This document shows, piece after piece, positions 53,889-62,023 of a DNA stretch of 64,000 nt. The notes below the pieces were generated by a model, which was not told where the DNA came from, made no database searches, and worked only from the letters and a program-made list of their open reading frames with translations. A program made the translations under genes and the position numbers. Source of the DNA: Mycobacterium sp. GA-2829 (lineage in GTDB: Bacteria > Actinomycetota > Actinomycetes > Mycobacteriales > Mycobacteriaceae); NCBI RefSeq assembly GCF_001499965.1, contig NZ_LQIT01000056.1:62001-126000 (forward strand). Direction: 5' to 3'. How positions within the stretch are numbered: position 1 is the stretch's first letter; the number at the start of each line of letters is the position of its first letter.

Positions 53889-53946
53889 ACACTAACCAAC
53901 CTGGGTGAGCGTGCACTCCCTAGAAGGCGCGCGTTCGCTCACAGCG
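53889..53946 (-). promoter_or_regulatory. clpP1 promoter with candidate ClgR-binding site
   Basis: CGCTCACAGCG at 53936-53946 matches the ClgR core CGCYNANRGCG exactly. A TAGTGT hexamer on the minus strand at 53894-53889 would initiate near 53882, putting the ClgR site about 60 bases upstream, a normal place for an activator. ClgR is known to activate clpP1P2 in mycobacteria; the assignment here is by motif and position only. Confidence 0.55.
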
Positions 53947-55350
53947 TCACTCGTCGGCGGCCTGAGCCTCGCCGTCCTCAGCGGCCTCGTCGGCGCTCTC
54001 GGCGTCACCGGCCTCGGCCTCGGCACCGCCCGCGGGTCCGAAGAACTCGGTGGTGTCGATGTCGTTGCCCTCGGTGTCCTTGACGGTGGCCCCGTGCACG
54101 ACGGCGGCGATGGTCAGGCCGCGGCGCACGTCGGCGAACATGGCGGGCAGCTGGTTCTGCTGCTGCAGGATCTGCAGCAGCTGCTGCGGCTCGAGGCCGT
54201 ACTGGCGCGACATCAGGACCAGGCGCTCGGTCAGGTCGTTCTGGCCCACCTGGACCTCGAGCTTGTCGGCGAGCGCATCCATCAGCAGCTGGGTCTTGAC
54301 GGCCTTCTCGGCCTCGCTGCGGGTGGTGGCGTCGAACTCCTCGCGGCTGCTGCCCTGTTCGGCGAGCTGCTCGGCGAAGCGATCCTCGTCGTGGTCGAGG
54401 CCGTGGATCGCGTTGTGCACGGTGTCGTCGATCTGCGCCTGCACGATCTTCTCGGGCAGCGGGACCTCGACCTGCTCGAGCAGCAGCTCCAGCGCCTTGT
54501 CGCGGATCTGCTCGGCCTGCTGGACGCGCTTCACCCGCCGGACCTGCTCGACGAGGCTCTCCTTGAGCTCGTCGATGGTGTCGAACTCGCTGGCGAGTTG
54601 GGCGAACTCGTCGTCGGGCTCGGGCAGTTCCCGTTCCTTGATGGACTTCACCGTGACCGTGACGACGGCTTCCTTACCGGCGTGCTCGCCGGCGGCCAGC
54701 GTGGTGGTGAACTCCTTGCTCTCCCCCTCCGACAGGCCGACGATCGCGTCGTCGAGACCCTCGATCAGCTGACCGGAGCCGACCTCGTGGGACAGTCCCT
54801 CGGTCTTGGCCTCGGGGACGTCCTGACCGTCGACGGTGGCCGACAGGTCGATGGAGACGAAGTCGCCGTCCTGGGCGGGCCGCTCGACACCGGTCAGCGT
54901 GCCGAAGCGGGCGCGCAGGTTCTGCAGTTCGGTGTCGACCTCGTCGTCGGCGACCTCGATCGGGTCGACGGTGATGGTCAGAGCGGACAGGTCGGGCAGC
55001 TCGATCTCGGGGCGGACGTCGACCTCGGCGGTGAACACCAGGTCTTCGCCGTACTCCTTCTTGGTGATCTCGATCTCGGGCTGGCCGAGCGGCTGCACGG
55101 CCTGCGTCGTGATGGCCTCGGTGTAGCGGCCGGGGACGGCGTCGCCGACGACCTGGTCGAGCATCGCCTCGCGGCCGACGCGCGCCTCGAGCAGCTTGCG
55201 TGGAGCCTTACCGGGACGGAAGCCGGGCAGGCGGATCTGCTTGGCGAGCTCCTTGAACGCGCGGTCGAAGTCTGGCTCGAGTTCCGTGAAGGGCACCTCC
55301 ACGTTGATGCGCACCCGGGTGGGGCTCAACTTCTCGACGGTGCTCTTCAC
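53947..55350 (-). CDS. tig: Trigger factor
   Basis: A 467-residue ribosome-associated chaperone. The N-terminal ribosome-binding domain has the FRPGKAPRK signature near residues 44-52, a peptidyl-prolyl isomerase domain spans about 150-245 (DGDFVSIDLSATVDG), and a helical substrate-binding domain follows. The last 35 residues are an acidic Glu/Ala/Asp tail, typical of mycobacterial trigger factors. The start is GTG at 55350. It precedes clpP1, as in M. tuberculosis Rv2462c-Rv2461c. Confidence 0.97.
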   Translation of the reverse strand: MKSTVEKLSPTRVRINVEVPFTELEPDFDRAFKELAKQIRLPGFRPGKAPRKLLEARVGREAMLDQVVGDAVPGRYTEAITTQAVQPLGQPEIEITKKEYGEDLVFTAEVDVRPEIELPDLSALTITVDPIEVADDEVDTELQNLRARFGTLTGVERPAQDGDFVSIDLSATVDGQDVPEAKTEGLSHEVGSGQLIEGLDDAIVGLSEGESKEFTTTLAAGEHAGKEAVVTVTVKSIKERELPEPDDEFAQLASEFDTIDELKESLVEQVRRVKRVQQAEQIRDKALELLLEQVEVPLPEKIVQAQIDDTVHNAIHGLDHDEDRFAEQLAEQGSSREEFDATTRSEAEKAVKTQLLMDALADKLEVQVGQNDLTERLVLMSRQYGLEPQQLLQILQQQNQLPAMFADVRRGLTIAAVVHGATVKDTEGNDIDTTEFFGPAGGAEAEAGDAESADEAAEDGEAQAADE

Positions 55351-55397
55351 TGCGGTCTCTCCTCATGTCTGGGTACTGCTGTCAACGATGTGGGTTG

Positions 55398-55471
55398 TCG
55401 GGGTGACAGGATTTGAACCTGCGGCCTTCCGCTCCCAAAGCGGATGCGCTACCAAGCTGCGCTACACCCCG
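55398..55471 (-). tRNA. tRNA-Pro (anticodon TGG)
   Basis: A 74-base cloverleaf on the minus strand. Acceptor arms CGGGGTG and CACCCCG pair perfectly, the anticodon loop reads TTTGGGA between TCCGC and GCGGA, and the T loop is TTCAAAT. The discriminator is A, and CCA is not encoded. It corresponds to the proline tRNA downstream of tig in M. tuberculosis. Confidence 0.97.
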
Positions 55472-55608
55472 CGCCGTCGTGGTCCGCACCACGCGCGGAC
55501 GCGCGGGCTGACCACGCGAGATACTACGGCGTGCGCGCCGGGCACCCGCGCGCGAGGCGGCCAATTGGATTGATCCGGTGGCCGCCGGTACGATCTGCTG
55601 CGCAGCAT

Positions 55609-55682
55609 GCGGGCGTAGCTCAATGGTAGAGCCTCAGTCTTCCAAACTGATTACGCGGGTTCGATTCCCGTCGCCCGCTCCA
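55609..55682 (+). tRNA. tRNA-Gly (anticodon TCC)
   Basis: A 71-base cloverleaf followed by encoded CCA at 55680-55682. The acceptor pair GCGGGCG/CGCCCGC is perfect, and the anticodon loop CTTCCAA lies between TCAGT and ACTGA. It is divergent from tRNA-Pro in this window. Confidence 0.97.
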
Positions 55683-55707
55683 CTCGGCCGGCAGGCCGGA
55701 CAGCAGA

Positions 55708-55738
55708 CGACCCCCTCCCAAGCTTCGAGAGGGGGTCG
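55708..55738. terminator. Hairpin after tRNA-Gly
   Basis: CGACCCCCTC (55708-55717) and GAGGGGGTCG (55729-55738) pair perfectly around 11 bases, between the tRNA-Gly end and the convergent stop at 55756. It probably terminates both. Confidence 0.7.
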
Positions 55739-55755
55739 ACTCGGTTCAGGCGGGT

Positions 55756-57129
55756 CTACTCGTCGGACCCGTCCGAACCCTTGTCGCTGTTCGAGGCGTT
55801 GTCGCCGGAGCCGTTGTCCGCGGGGTTGCCGCCGGTGGTGCCGCCGTTGTCGGAACCGGCGTTGTCGCCGTCAGTGCCCTCGTTCTCCCCCGCGCCCTCG
55901 TCGCCGCCCGCGACGTCGTCCTCACCGGTGACGTCGACGCTCTCCTCGGGCTCGCTGTCGTCGCCCTTGTCGGTGTCGCCGCCGAGGTCGACGTCATCGG
56001 CTCCGTCGACGGGCTCGGAGTCGGTCGGGTCGTCGACCTCGGTTTCCTCCTCGTCGGCGGGGTCGGTCACCGGCGCGACGCTCTTCTCCGGCTCCGGGGC
56101 GGACTTCTGGAAGGACACGTCCTCCACCGGCGGCTCGTCGGTCACCTCGTCGGTGGAGATGGAGATGAGGTTGGCGTCGGCATCGGGCAGGTCGCTCACC
56201 TGCGCATCGGCCGACGCGCGGGCAAGTCCCATACCTGACCAGATGGAATTCGCGAGCTGCTCCCGCCATGTGAGGAACATGCCGATGGGTCCGGGCAGCG
56301 TCAGACCGGGAACCGGACCTGTGGACGGCCCCGCTTCTCCGGACAGCAACCCACCGGCGAAGATGCCGAAGGGCAGCGGCCCACCGCCCAACACCGCCCC
56401 GAAGTCAGGGCCGTATCCGCCATTGAGGATGCCGTCGAGAATCGTGGCTGGAGCGTTGATGATCTCGCGCAGCGGATCGCCGCCGTCGAAGGAGTCGACG
56501 ATCGCCTGAACCGAGGCCACGGCGGCGGCGGCACCGTTGATGACCGGCCCGACCACCGAGAGCAACTGGAGGCCGAGCACGAGAGGGTCGGTCGCGAAAG
56601 TGATGGCCTTGACGGCGTTCGCCAGCGTCGAGGTGATGGCTACGTGGACGGGTTGCGCGAAGAACAGCAGCGGTGCCACCGGCGCGATCGCGGCACCCAC
56701 CAAAAGGTTCACTGCGGTGTAGAAGTCGCCTTCGCCGAGGGCTTCGAAGGCCGCACGGATCTGGTTGGGCACCGTCTCGGTCAGCGCCGTGCCGACCGCC
56801 TCGACGGTGTCGCGGGCCGCCTCCGCAATGCTTTCCAGGTTTGCGGTCTGGTTCTCGATGATCACCTGTATGGGTGTCGAGTCCCGTTCGTACTGAGCGA
56901 AGAAGTACTCGACGAGCGCCTCGAAATTCTCCGCCGCCCGCCCGAACACGACGTCGTAGGTCGGGTTCGACATGGCGGTGAGACCGACCGGGCCGGAGAA
57001 CACCGCGGGAATCCGCGTGTCGCCGAGCGTCGAGTCGACGGGCTGGATCGGTGCGAGCGCCAAAGCCCCCGCCCCGACTACGGCCACGCCGGCGGTCAGA
57101 TACGACCGAACTGTTTGCTGCATGTGCAC
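55756..57129 (-). CDS. GjpA-like outer-membrane-type secreted protein
   Basis: A 457-residue protein with a signal peptide (about residues 1-26, YLTAGVAVVGAGALALAP) and a mature part rich in Ala, Gly and hydrophobic residues, including GPVINGAAAAVASVQ and GGGPLPFGIFAGG. It resembles mycobacterial proteins annotated as outer membrane porin GjpA. The last 140 residues or so are an acidic, Asp/Glu/Gly/Asn/Ser-rich low-complexity tail. It starts at ATG 57129 and is divergent from the beta-helix gene across 400 bases. Porin function is inferred from annotation of homologs and is not shown. Confidence 0.65.
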   Translation of the reverse strand: MHMQQTVRSYLTAGVAVVGAGALALAPIQPVDSTLGDTRIPAVFSGPVGLTAMSNPTYDVVFGRAAENFEALVEYFFAQYERDSTPIQVIIENQTANLESIAEAARDTVEAVGTALTETVPNQIRAAFEALGEGDFYTAVNLLVGAAIAPVAPLLFFAQPVHVAITSTLANAVKAITFATDPLVLGLQLLSVVGPVINGAAAAVASVQAIVDSFDGGDPLREIINAPATILDGILNGGYGPDFGAVLGGGPLPFGIFAGGLLSGEAGPSTGPVPGLTLPGPIGMFLTWREQLANSIWSGMGLARASADAQVSDLPDADANLISISTDEVTDEPPVEDVSFQKSAPEPEKSVAPVTDPADEEETEVDDPTDSEPVDGADDVDLGGDTDKGDDSEPEESVDVTGEDDVAGGDEGAGENEGTDGDNAGSDNGGTTGGNPADNGSGDNASNSDKGSDGSDE

Positions 57130-57529
57130 CCCTCGTGTACGAAGTGATCTTGAACATCCGCACCGTAACCTTAGAAAAAGCTGAGTCGCAGCGAATTCGC
57201 AAAATTAGGACACGTTTCAGATTCAGCCGTGTCCACTGTCTTTCAGGCTACTAAGCAGTAGTTATTCGGATCGTTCCGCGCTAGATGCAATCGTTCTTGA
57301 CGATGGTGTAAATTTCGCGCTACGCTGTTCCGCTTGCGCATGCAACGACTCGCGATATCCGGGTCACAGGAAATCGGGTAGTTGGGCCGGCTCGGCTTGC
57401 ATTAGCCAATGGCGCAATAGCGACGTAGTTCAAGCTGCGCAGGCCGTTTGCTCTTTCAAATACCCACTTCCGCATATACCCTGTTCCAGCCCCGCTTTTT
57501 AACGCGGGCGTAAGTCGGGGGAGTTAGCA
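57130..57529. promoter_or_regulatory. Divergent promoter region of two secreted-protein genes
   Basis: A 400-base gap with lower GC than its surroundings and no plausible gene, between the GjpA-like gene and the beta-helix gene. It must contain both promoters. A GGGGGAG ribosome site is at 57515-57521, before the GTG at 57530. Confidence 0.5.
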
Positions 57530-59905
57530 GTGGTCACTCGGTCATGCCGCGTCGGCGGTGCAGCGTTGGCAGTCGGCATCGGGCTGCTGCTCTCCCCGGG
57601 CATCGCGGGCGCCGAACCCGCCGAGCCGGCAGGCGCGGACAATTCCGCGCAAACAGCGACCGACACCCGAGAGAACGAGCCCACCGACACCGCGGGCGAG
57701 GCGGAAGGCGACGAGGCGTCCTCGGACGGACAGAAAGCCGACGAGCCCGAGGACGAGGACGAGGACGAGTCGCACGATGAACCCGCGGATGACTCCGATG
57801 AGGACCTGGTCGACGCAGACGAGCCAGCAACAGCAGACGAGCCGGTAGCAGCAGAGGAACCCGCGCCAGCGGAGGAACCGGCGTCAGCACCGGAGCCAGC
57901 GGTCGAAGCCGAGCCCGCGGGCGAGGAGCCTGCGGCAGTGGCCGAACCGGTCGCCGAAGAACCCGAGCCCGCCCCCGCCCCGGCCGACTCCCCCGCGACG
58001 TGGGCCGTGCTCGCGTGGGCCCGCCGCCAGTTCGTCGGCACGACGCCACCCGCAACGGCGGCGACCGCCCGCCATACGACGTCGTCGTCGACACCGGCGC
58101 CGGCCACGACCGTCGACGTCAGGGACTACGGCGCCGTCGGCGACGGCATCACCGACGACTCCGCCGCCATCAAGGCCGCCGAGGCCGCGCTGACCTCCGG
58201 CCAGCGCCTCTACTTCCCCGAAGGCACCTACCGGTTCGCCCAGCAGAACCCGAGCGGCGGCGCCGCGGTGTCACTCAAGGGACTGTCCGACGTCACCGTC
58301 GAGTTCGCCCCCGGCGCCCGACTGCTGATGGACAACCTCGACGTCACCGGCCACGGCACCAGTCACGGCATCCGTGTCGAGGGTGCCGCCTCCAACGTCA
58401 CGATCCGCAACGCGACGATCGAGTGGAGGACGCGCCCGTCGACCCGCAGCTTCGGCGACGGGATCTCGATCCTCGGCTGGGCGTCGGACACCGCTCCCCC
58501 GCCCGGATGGACCGGTTCGACCGGAACCGTCTCGCACGTGTCGCTCGTCGGCGTCACGGTCATCAACGCACCCCAGACCGGGGCGGTGTTCATGGGCGCG
58601 TCCGACGTCACGGTCACCGACTTCACCGCGATCGGCACCCTGGCCGACGGATTGCACTTCAACGCGAACCGCCGCGTGACCGTGGACGGACTCCTCGCAC
58701 AGAACACCGGCGACGACGGTCTGGCGTTCGTCACCTACTACCACCCCACCCAGCTGTGGACGTACGGCCCGACCGACGGGCCGTTCAACCAGTCGGGCGT
58801 CGGTGAGTGGAACAACGGCGGCTCGGTCGCCTCGCACATCACCGTGACGGGTGGCTCCGCCAGCGGCGTGCGCGTGCAGGGCGGCTACGACATCACCATC
58901 ACCGACGTCACCGTGACCGGTAAGGAATTCGGCGTCCAGGTCAACTCGGCGATCGCCACCGGACCCGGCGACTGGACCAGCCTCGCATCCCGGGACATCG
59001 ACATCTCTCATGTCACCGTCGATGACGTCCAGACTGGAATCGTGTTGGCGACCAACAATATTGATGGCACCCAGGCATCGATGTGGTGGGATTTCACAGG
59101 CCTGACCATCAGCGATGTCACCATCCGCAACGCCCGCAACTGGTCGATCGCGGTCGAGACACCCGCCACGGCCACCAGCAGGTTCGCCGGTCTGACCCTG
59201 CGCGACATCCACGCCGAGGTCGACAACTTCGCAGGCCCGCTCGGTGGCGGCAATGGAGGCATTCTGCTTGCATCGCTGCGGGATTCGGTGATCGACGACG
59301 TGCGACTCGTGTCGGTACACGCGAGCGATATCAACGTGCTCGGCGCCGCGCAGATCCGCAACCAGTACCGCGTCGCGGACCTGCCGTCGTCGAACCTGAC
59401 CATCGACGACCTGGTTCTCGAGGGTCCCGGCCGCATCCTGATCCAGGACATCGCGGGACTGGACATCGGTACCGTCGCCTCGTACGGCGCCCAGGGCAGC
59501 GCCGTCGAACTCTTCCGGGTGGCCGACGCCACGTTCGACACCATCACCGCGACACTGCCCGGCCGCGGCACCGGTGCCGGCTGGGGCGTACGGCTGCTGC
59601 AAGTCCACGACCTCGACGTGACCGACATCGTCGTCACGACCGACGACCACATCGGATCTTCCTGGTGGGCAGTCGAACTCGGCGGCGGCAACCCGACCGA
59701 GGACATCGCAGGCGAGGGAGTGCGCATCGCCAACGTCACCTACGTCAGCGACCGCGACGCCACCGGTTCGGACATCGTGGTCCAGGGCGGCCCGTACGGC
59801 CCGGTCGACTGGTACATCAACGCCACCTGGCTGCACCAGGGCGAGGCATCGCCGCAGTGGCGGTCCGACATGTGGGGCGACACCATCCCGCCCCTCACAG
59901 TCTGA
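57530..59905 (+). CDS. Secreted right-handed beta-helix protein (pectate lyase 3-like)
   Basis: A 791-residue exported protein. After a signal peptide (residues 1-28, ALAVGIGLLLSPGIAGA) comes a long acidic and Pro/Ala/Glu-rich linker to about residue 175. The rest is a parallel beta-helix opening with the pectate lyase 3/GH28-like motif DVRDYGAVGDGITDDSAAI, followed by repeated VTI.N-type rungs such as NVTIRNATIEW and NITISDVTI. Such proteins are usually polysaccharide lyases, hydrolases or epimerases. It starts at GTG 57530. Placed beside polysaccharide-type genes, it may trim or modify an exported glycan. Its end overlaps the flavoprotein gene by 11 bases. No catalytic residues can be named. 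Confidence 0.78.
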   Translation: MVTRSCRVGGAALAVGIGLLLSPGIAGAEPAEPAGADNSAQTATDTRENEPTDTAGEAEGDEASSDGQKADEPEDEDEDESHDEPADDSDEDLVDADEPATADEPVAAEEPAPAEEPASAPEPAVEAEPAGEEPAAVAEPVAEEPEPAPAPADSPATWAVLAWARRQFVGTTPPATAATARHTTSSSTPAPATTVDVRDYGAVGDGITDDSAAIKAAEAALTSGQRLYFPEGTYRFAQQNPSGGAAVSLKGLSDVTVEFAPGARLLMDNLDVTGHGTSHGIRVEGAASNVTIRNATIEWRTRPSTRSFGDGISILGWASDTAPPPGWTGSTGTVSHVSLVGVTVINAPQTGAVFMGASDVTVTDFTAIGTLADGLHFNANRRVTVDGLLAQNTGDDGLAFVTYYHPTQLWTYGPTDGPFNQSGVGEWNNGGSVASHITVTGGSASGVRVQGGYDITITDVTVTGKEFGVQVNSAIATGPGDWTSLASRDIDISHVTVDDVQTGIVLATNNIDGTQASMWWDFTGLTISDVTIRNARNWSIAVETPATATSRFAGLTLRDIHAEVDNFAGPLGGGNGGILLASLRDSVIDDVRLVSVHASDINVLGAAQIRNQYRVADLPSSNLTIDDLVLEGPGRILIQDIAGLDIGTVASYGAQGSAVELFRVADATFDTITATLPGRGTGAGWGVRLLQVHDLDVTDIVVTTDDHIGSSWWAVELGGGNPTEDIAGEGVRIANVTYVSDRDATGSDIVVQGGPYGPVDWYINATWLHQGEASPQWRSDMWGDTIPPLTV

Positions 59906-61286
59906 GCAGACCGGACTCCTGGTAGCGGAGCTCGGTGTTCACCGACCACGGGTCGACGTCCTCGCCGTAGTACCGCGCGACGCTGCCCATCGCGCTGAGC
60001 ATCGCGTGGTCCTGGTTGTCGTAGTGGTGCATCCCGTTGCGTCCCATCGGTCGCAGCGACGGATGCTCCCGCGCCAGGTATTCGCGGATGGTTGCGACGT
60101 TCTTCTCCCGGTGCGCGTCGTAGACTGGATAGGCGAATTCGGAACGTACGGACAGCAGCTGCTCGGCGGCCGACGGGTCGACGCCGAGCGCGCGCAGATC
60201 GGCAGCGACGACCCTCGCCAGGGTGTCGCCGTCGGCCCGCCACAGATCATCGGCGGCGTTGGTGAAGTACTCGAGCCCCCAGTGGGTGGTCTCCCGTCCG
60301 TCCGGCGACAGCGCGGCGGACCACCTCGCGTAGTTCTGGATTCGCCCCACCCGCAGTTCCCGGCCCGGAGTGTAGAGCCAGTTGAACGGAAAATCGTGCC
60401 GTTTCGGCACGGCCACCCCGACCGTGATCAGCGCCCGGTGCTTGAGCGCCGCGGCGGCATCCCGGATGTGTTGTGGCGGTGCGGGTTCCAAGACTTGAAT
60501 GAGCGAGCGCAGCGGCATGCTGGTGAAGACTGCGTCACCGGTGGCCGTCTCGCCGCGGCGAAGTCGCACCGTCCACCCGTCGCGATCGTGGCTCACCCCG
60601 GTCACCGGCGCGTTCAGCGTCACCTCGGTGCCGGCTCCCGCGAGGGTCGCCGCGGCGGCCTCCCAGAGTTGGCCGGGTCCCATACGCGGGTACTGGAAGA
60701 CATCGCGACTGGTGAATTTGGCGACCCCGCGCCACCGGAGGGGGCGGATGCGTTGATTGGCCCACTCGCTGGTCAGGTCGGCGGGATCGGCGAGCCAGGT
60801 CTTGCGGACGTAACCGTCGAAGAACAGCCGGTACCAGTGGCGGCCGAATTCGCTGACGCCCCAGTCCTCGAAGCTCTCCGAACCGGGGTTGTGGCGCCTG
60901 CTCCGCGTCAACCTGGCCACGGCGAGCTCTCCGAGACCCCGGATGCCGCTGCCTATGCCCAACTGCGTCAGCAGATCCCGGCCCACCAACGGATAACGCA
61001 CGTGGTGCCCGTGCACCAACATGGCGGACCGGCGCGGGACGGCGACCCACTCCTCGGCAGGAAGCAGAGACCGCCAGAGTTCCAGCACCTCTTGGCTTTT
61101 GGTGAAGAATCGGTGACCACCGGGGTCTACGCGCCACCCGTCCCGGCACGGCGTGCGGGCCAACCCGCCGACGTGGTCGGATGCCTCGAAGACGCGCGGC
61201 GTGGCCCCACGTTGCACGAGTTCCAGCGCGGCGGTGAGCCCGGCGGGTCCGGCGCCGATGACGAGCGGAGTCCTGTTGTCGCTCAT
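59895..61286 (-). CDS. NAD(P)/FAD-dependent amine oxidase-like flavoprotein
   Basis: A 463-residue flavoprotein with the FAD motif IGAGPAGLTAALELV near residues 10-24, FEASDHVGGLAR as the second Rossmann motif, and DPGGHRFF at 54-61. It resembles UDP-galactopyranose mutase and protoporphyrinogen oxidase-like proteins found in polysaccharide clusters. The location next to a prenyltransferase and a glycosylphosphotransferase suggests modification of a sugar or lipid carrier. ATG at 61286, four bases after the stop of the next upstream gene. Confidence 0.78.
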   Translation of the reverse strand: MSDNRTPLVIGAGPAGLTAALELVQRGATPRVFEASDHVGGLARTPCRDGWRVDPGGHRFFTKSQEVLELWRSLLPAEEWVAVPRRSAMLVHGHHVRYPLVGRDLLTQLGIGSGIRGLGELAVARLTRSRRHNPGSESFEDWGVSEFGRHWYRLFFDGYVRKTWLADPADLTSEWANQRIRPLRWRGVAKFTSRDVFQYPRMGPGQLWEAAAATLAGAGTEVTLNAPVTGVSHDRDGWTVRLRRGETATGDAVFTSMPLRSLIQVLEPAPPQHIRDAAAALKHRALITVGVAVPKRHDFPFNWLYTPGRELRVGRIQNYARWSAALSPDGRETTHWGLEYFTNAADDLWRADGDTLARVVAADLRALGVDPSAAEQLLSVRSEFAYPVYDAHREKNVATIREYLAREHPSLRPMGRNGMHHYDNQDHAMLSAMGSVARYYGEDVDPWSVNTELRYQESGLLRL

Positions 61287-61290
61287 GACT

Positions 61291-61956
61291 TCAGCGCCCG
61301 CGGCGCTGCGGGAAGCGCCGGTAGTCCGCGACGATGTCGTCGATGTGGTGCCGTTGCAGATCGTTGAGCGGGGTGGACAGGAACACCAACTGGGCGTACT
61401 GGCACTGCTGCGGCAGGAACCCGCTCAGCAACGGCTCCGGCGTGGTCCGGATGACCAGATCGACGTCGCCGATCTCGAAGGCGGTGGCGATGTCAGCGGC
61501 GTCGCGCTGTGCCCGCCGATGGGCTGCCCGCAGTTCGTCGGCTGCGTCGTAGGCGGCGAGGACGTTGATGCGGAAGTCGCCACCGTTGAGCGAAGCCTCG
61601 ACGTCGCGGACCGCGGCACGGTATTCGTCGGGCAGCAGGTCGAGATCGCCGTGGACGCGGACGCCGCAGGCCGCCGGATCGAAGTTTGCGGGCACCAGTG
61701 TCCGCAGGAAGTGGATCGACGCCGAGAAGACCGCATTCAATTCATCGTCACGACGCGCCAGATTGGCTCGGCTCAAGTTGTACACCGACACCGTCGACAC
61801 ACCATATTCGCGCAGTGCGACGAGTATTTCAATGACCTTTTCCGCACCGCGACGATATGCCTCGACGAGTGTGGTTCCGTTGAGATCCGCCCACCGCCGC
61901 AATCCGTCGGGAATCAACCCGACGTGCGTCGGCCCCCCCGGCGACGATAACTGCAC
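61291..61956 (-). CDS. Divergent cis-prenyltransferase (UppS-like)
   Basis: A 221-residue protein of the undecaprenyl diphosphate synthase fold. The first motif HVGLIPDGLRRWA differs from the usual MDGNGRWA but keeps Asp17. YNLSRANLARRDDE replaces the FAFSTENW motif, and LVIRTTPEPLLSGFLP keeps the IRT segment. Shorter than the typical UppS of about 250. It may make a polyprenyl lipid for the neighbouring glycosyl transferase, or be a paralog with altered product. ATG at 61956. Confidence 0.72.
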   Translation of the reverse strand: MQLSSPGGPTHVGLIPDGLRRWADLNGTTLVEAYRRGAEKVIEILVALREYGVSTVSVYNLSRANLARRDDELNAVFSASIHFLRTLVPANFDPAACGVRVHGDLDLLPDEYRAAVRDVEASLNGGDFRINVLAAYDAADELRAAHRRAQRDAADIATAFEIGDVDLVIRTTPEPLLSGFLPQQCQYAQLVFLSTPLNDLQRHHIDDIVADYRRFPQRRGR

Positions 61957-62023
61957 TTATCCAGTGTAACGGAAAGGCATCGCGGAATTTGCTCGGTTAC
62001 GAGAATTGGCCAGTCGAGCGGAT

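Noticed and set aside
53905..55416. Long open frame antisense to tig
   Set aside because: Its translation is low-complexity Leu/Val/Gly/Asp and mirrors the codon bias of the trigger factor gene.
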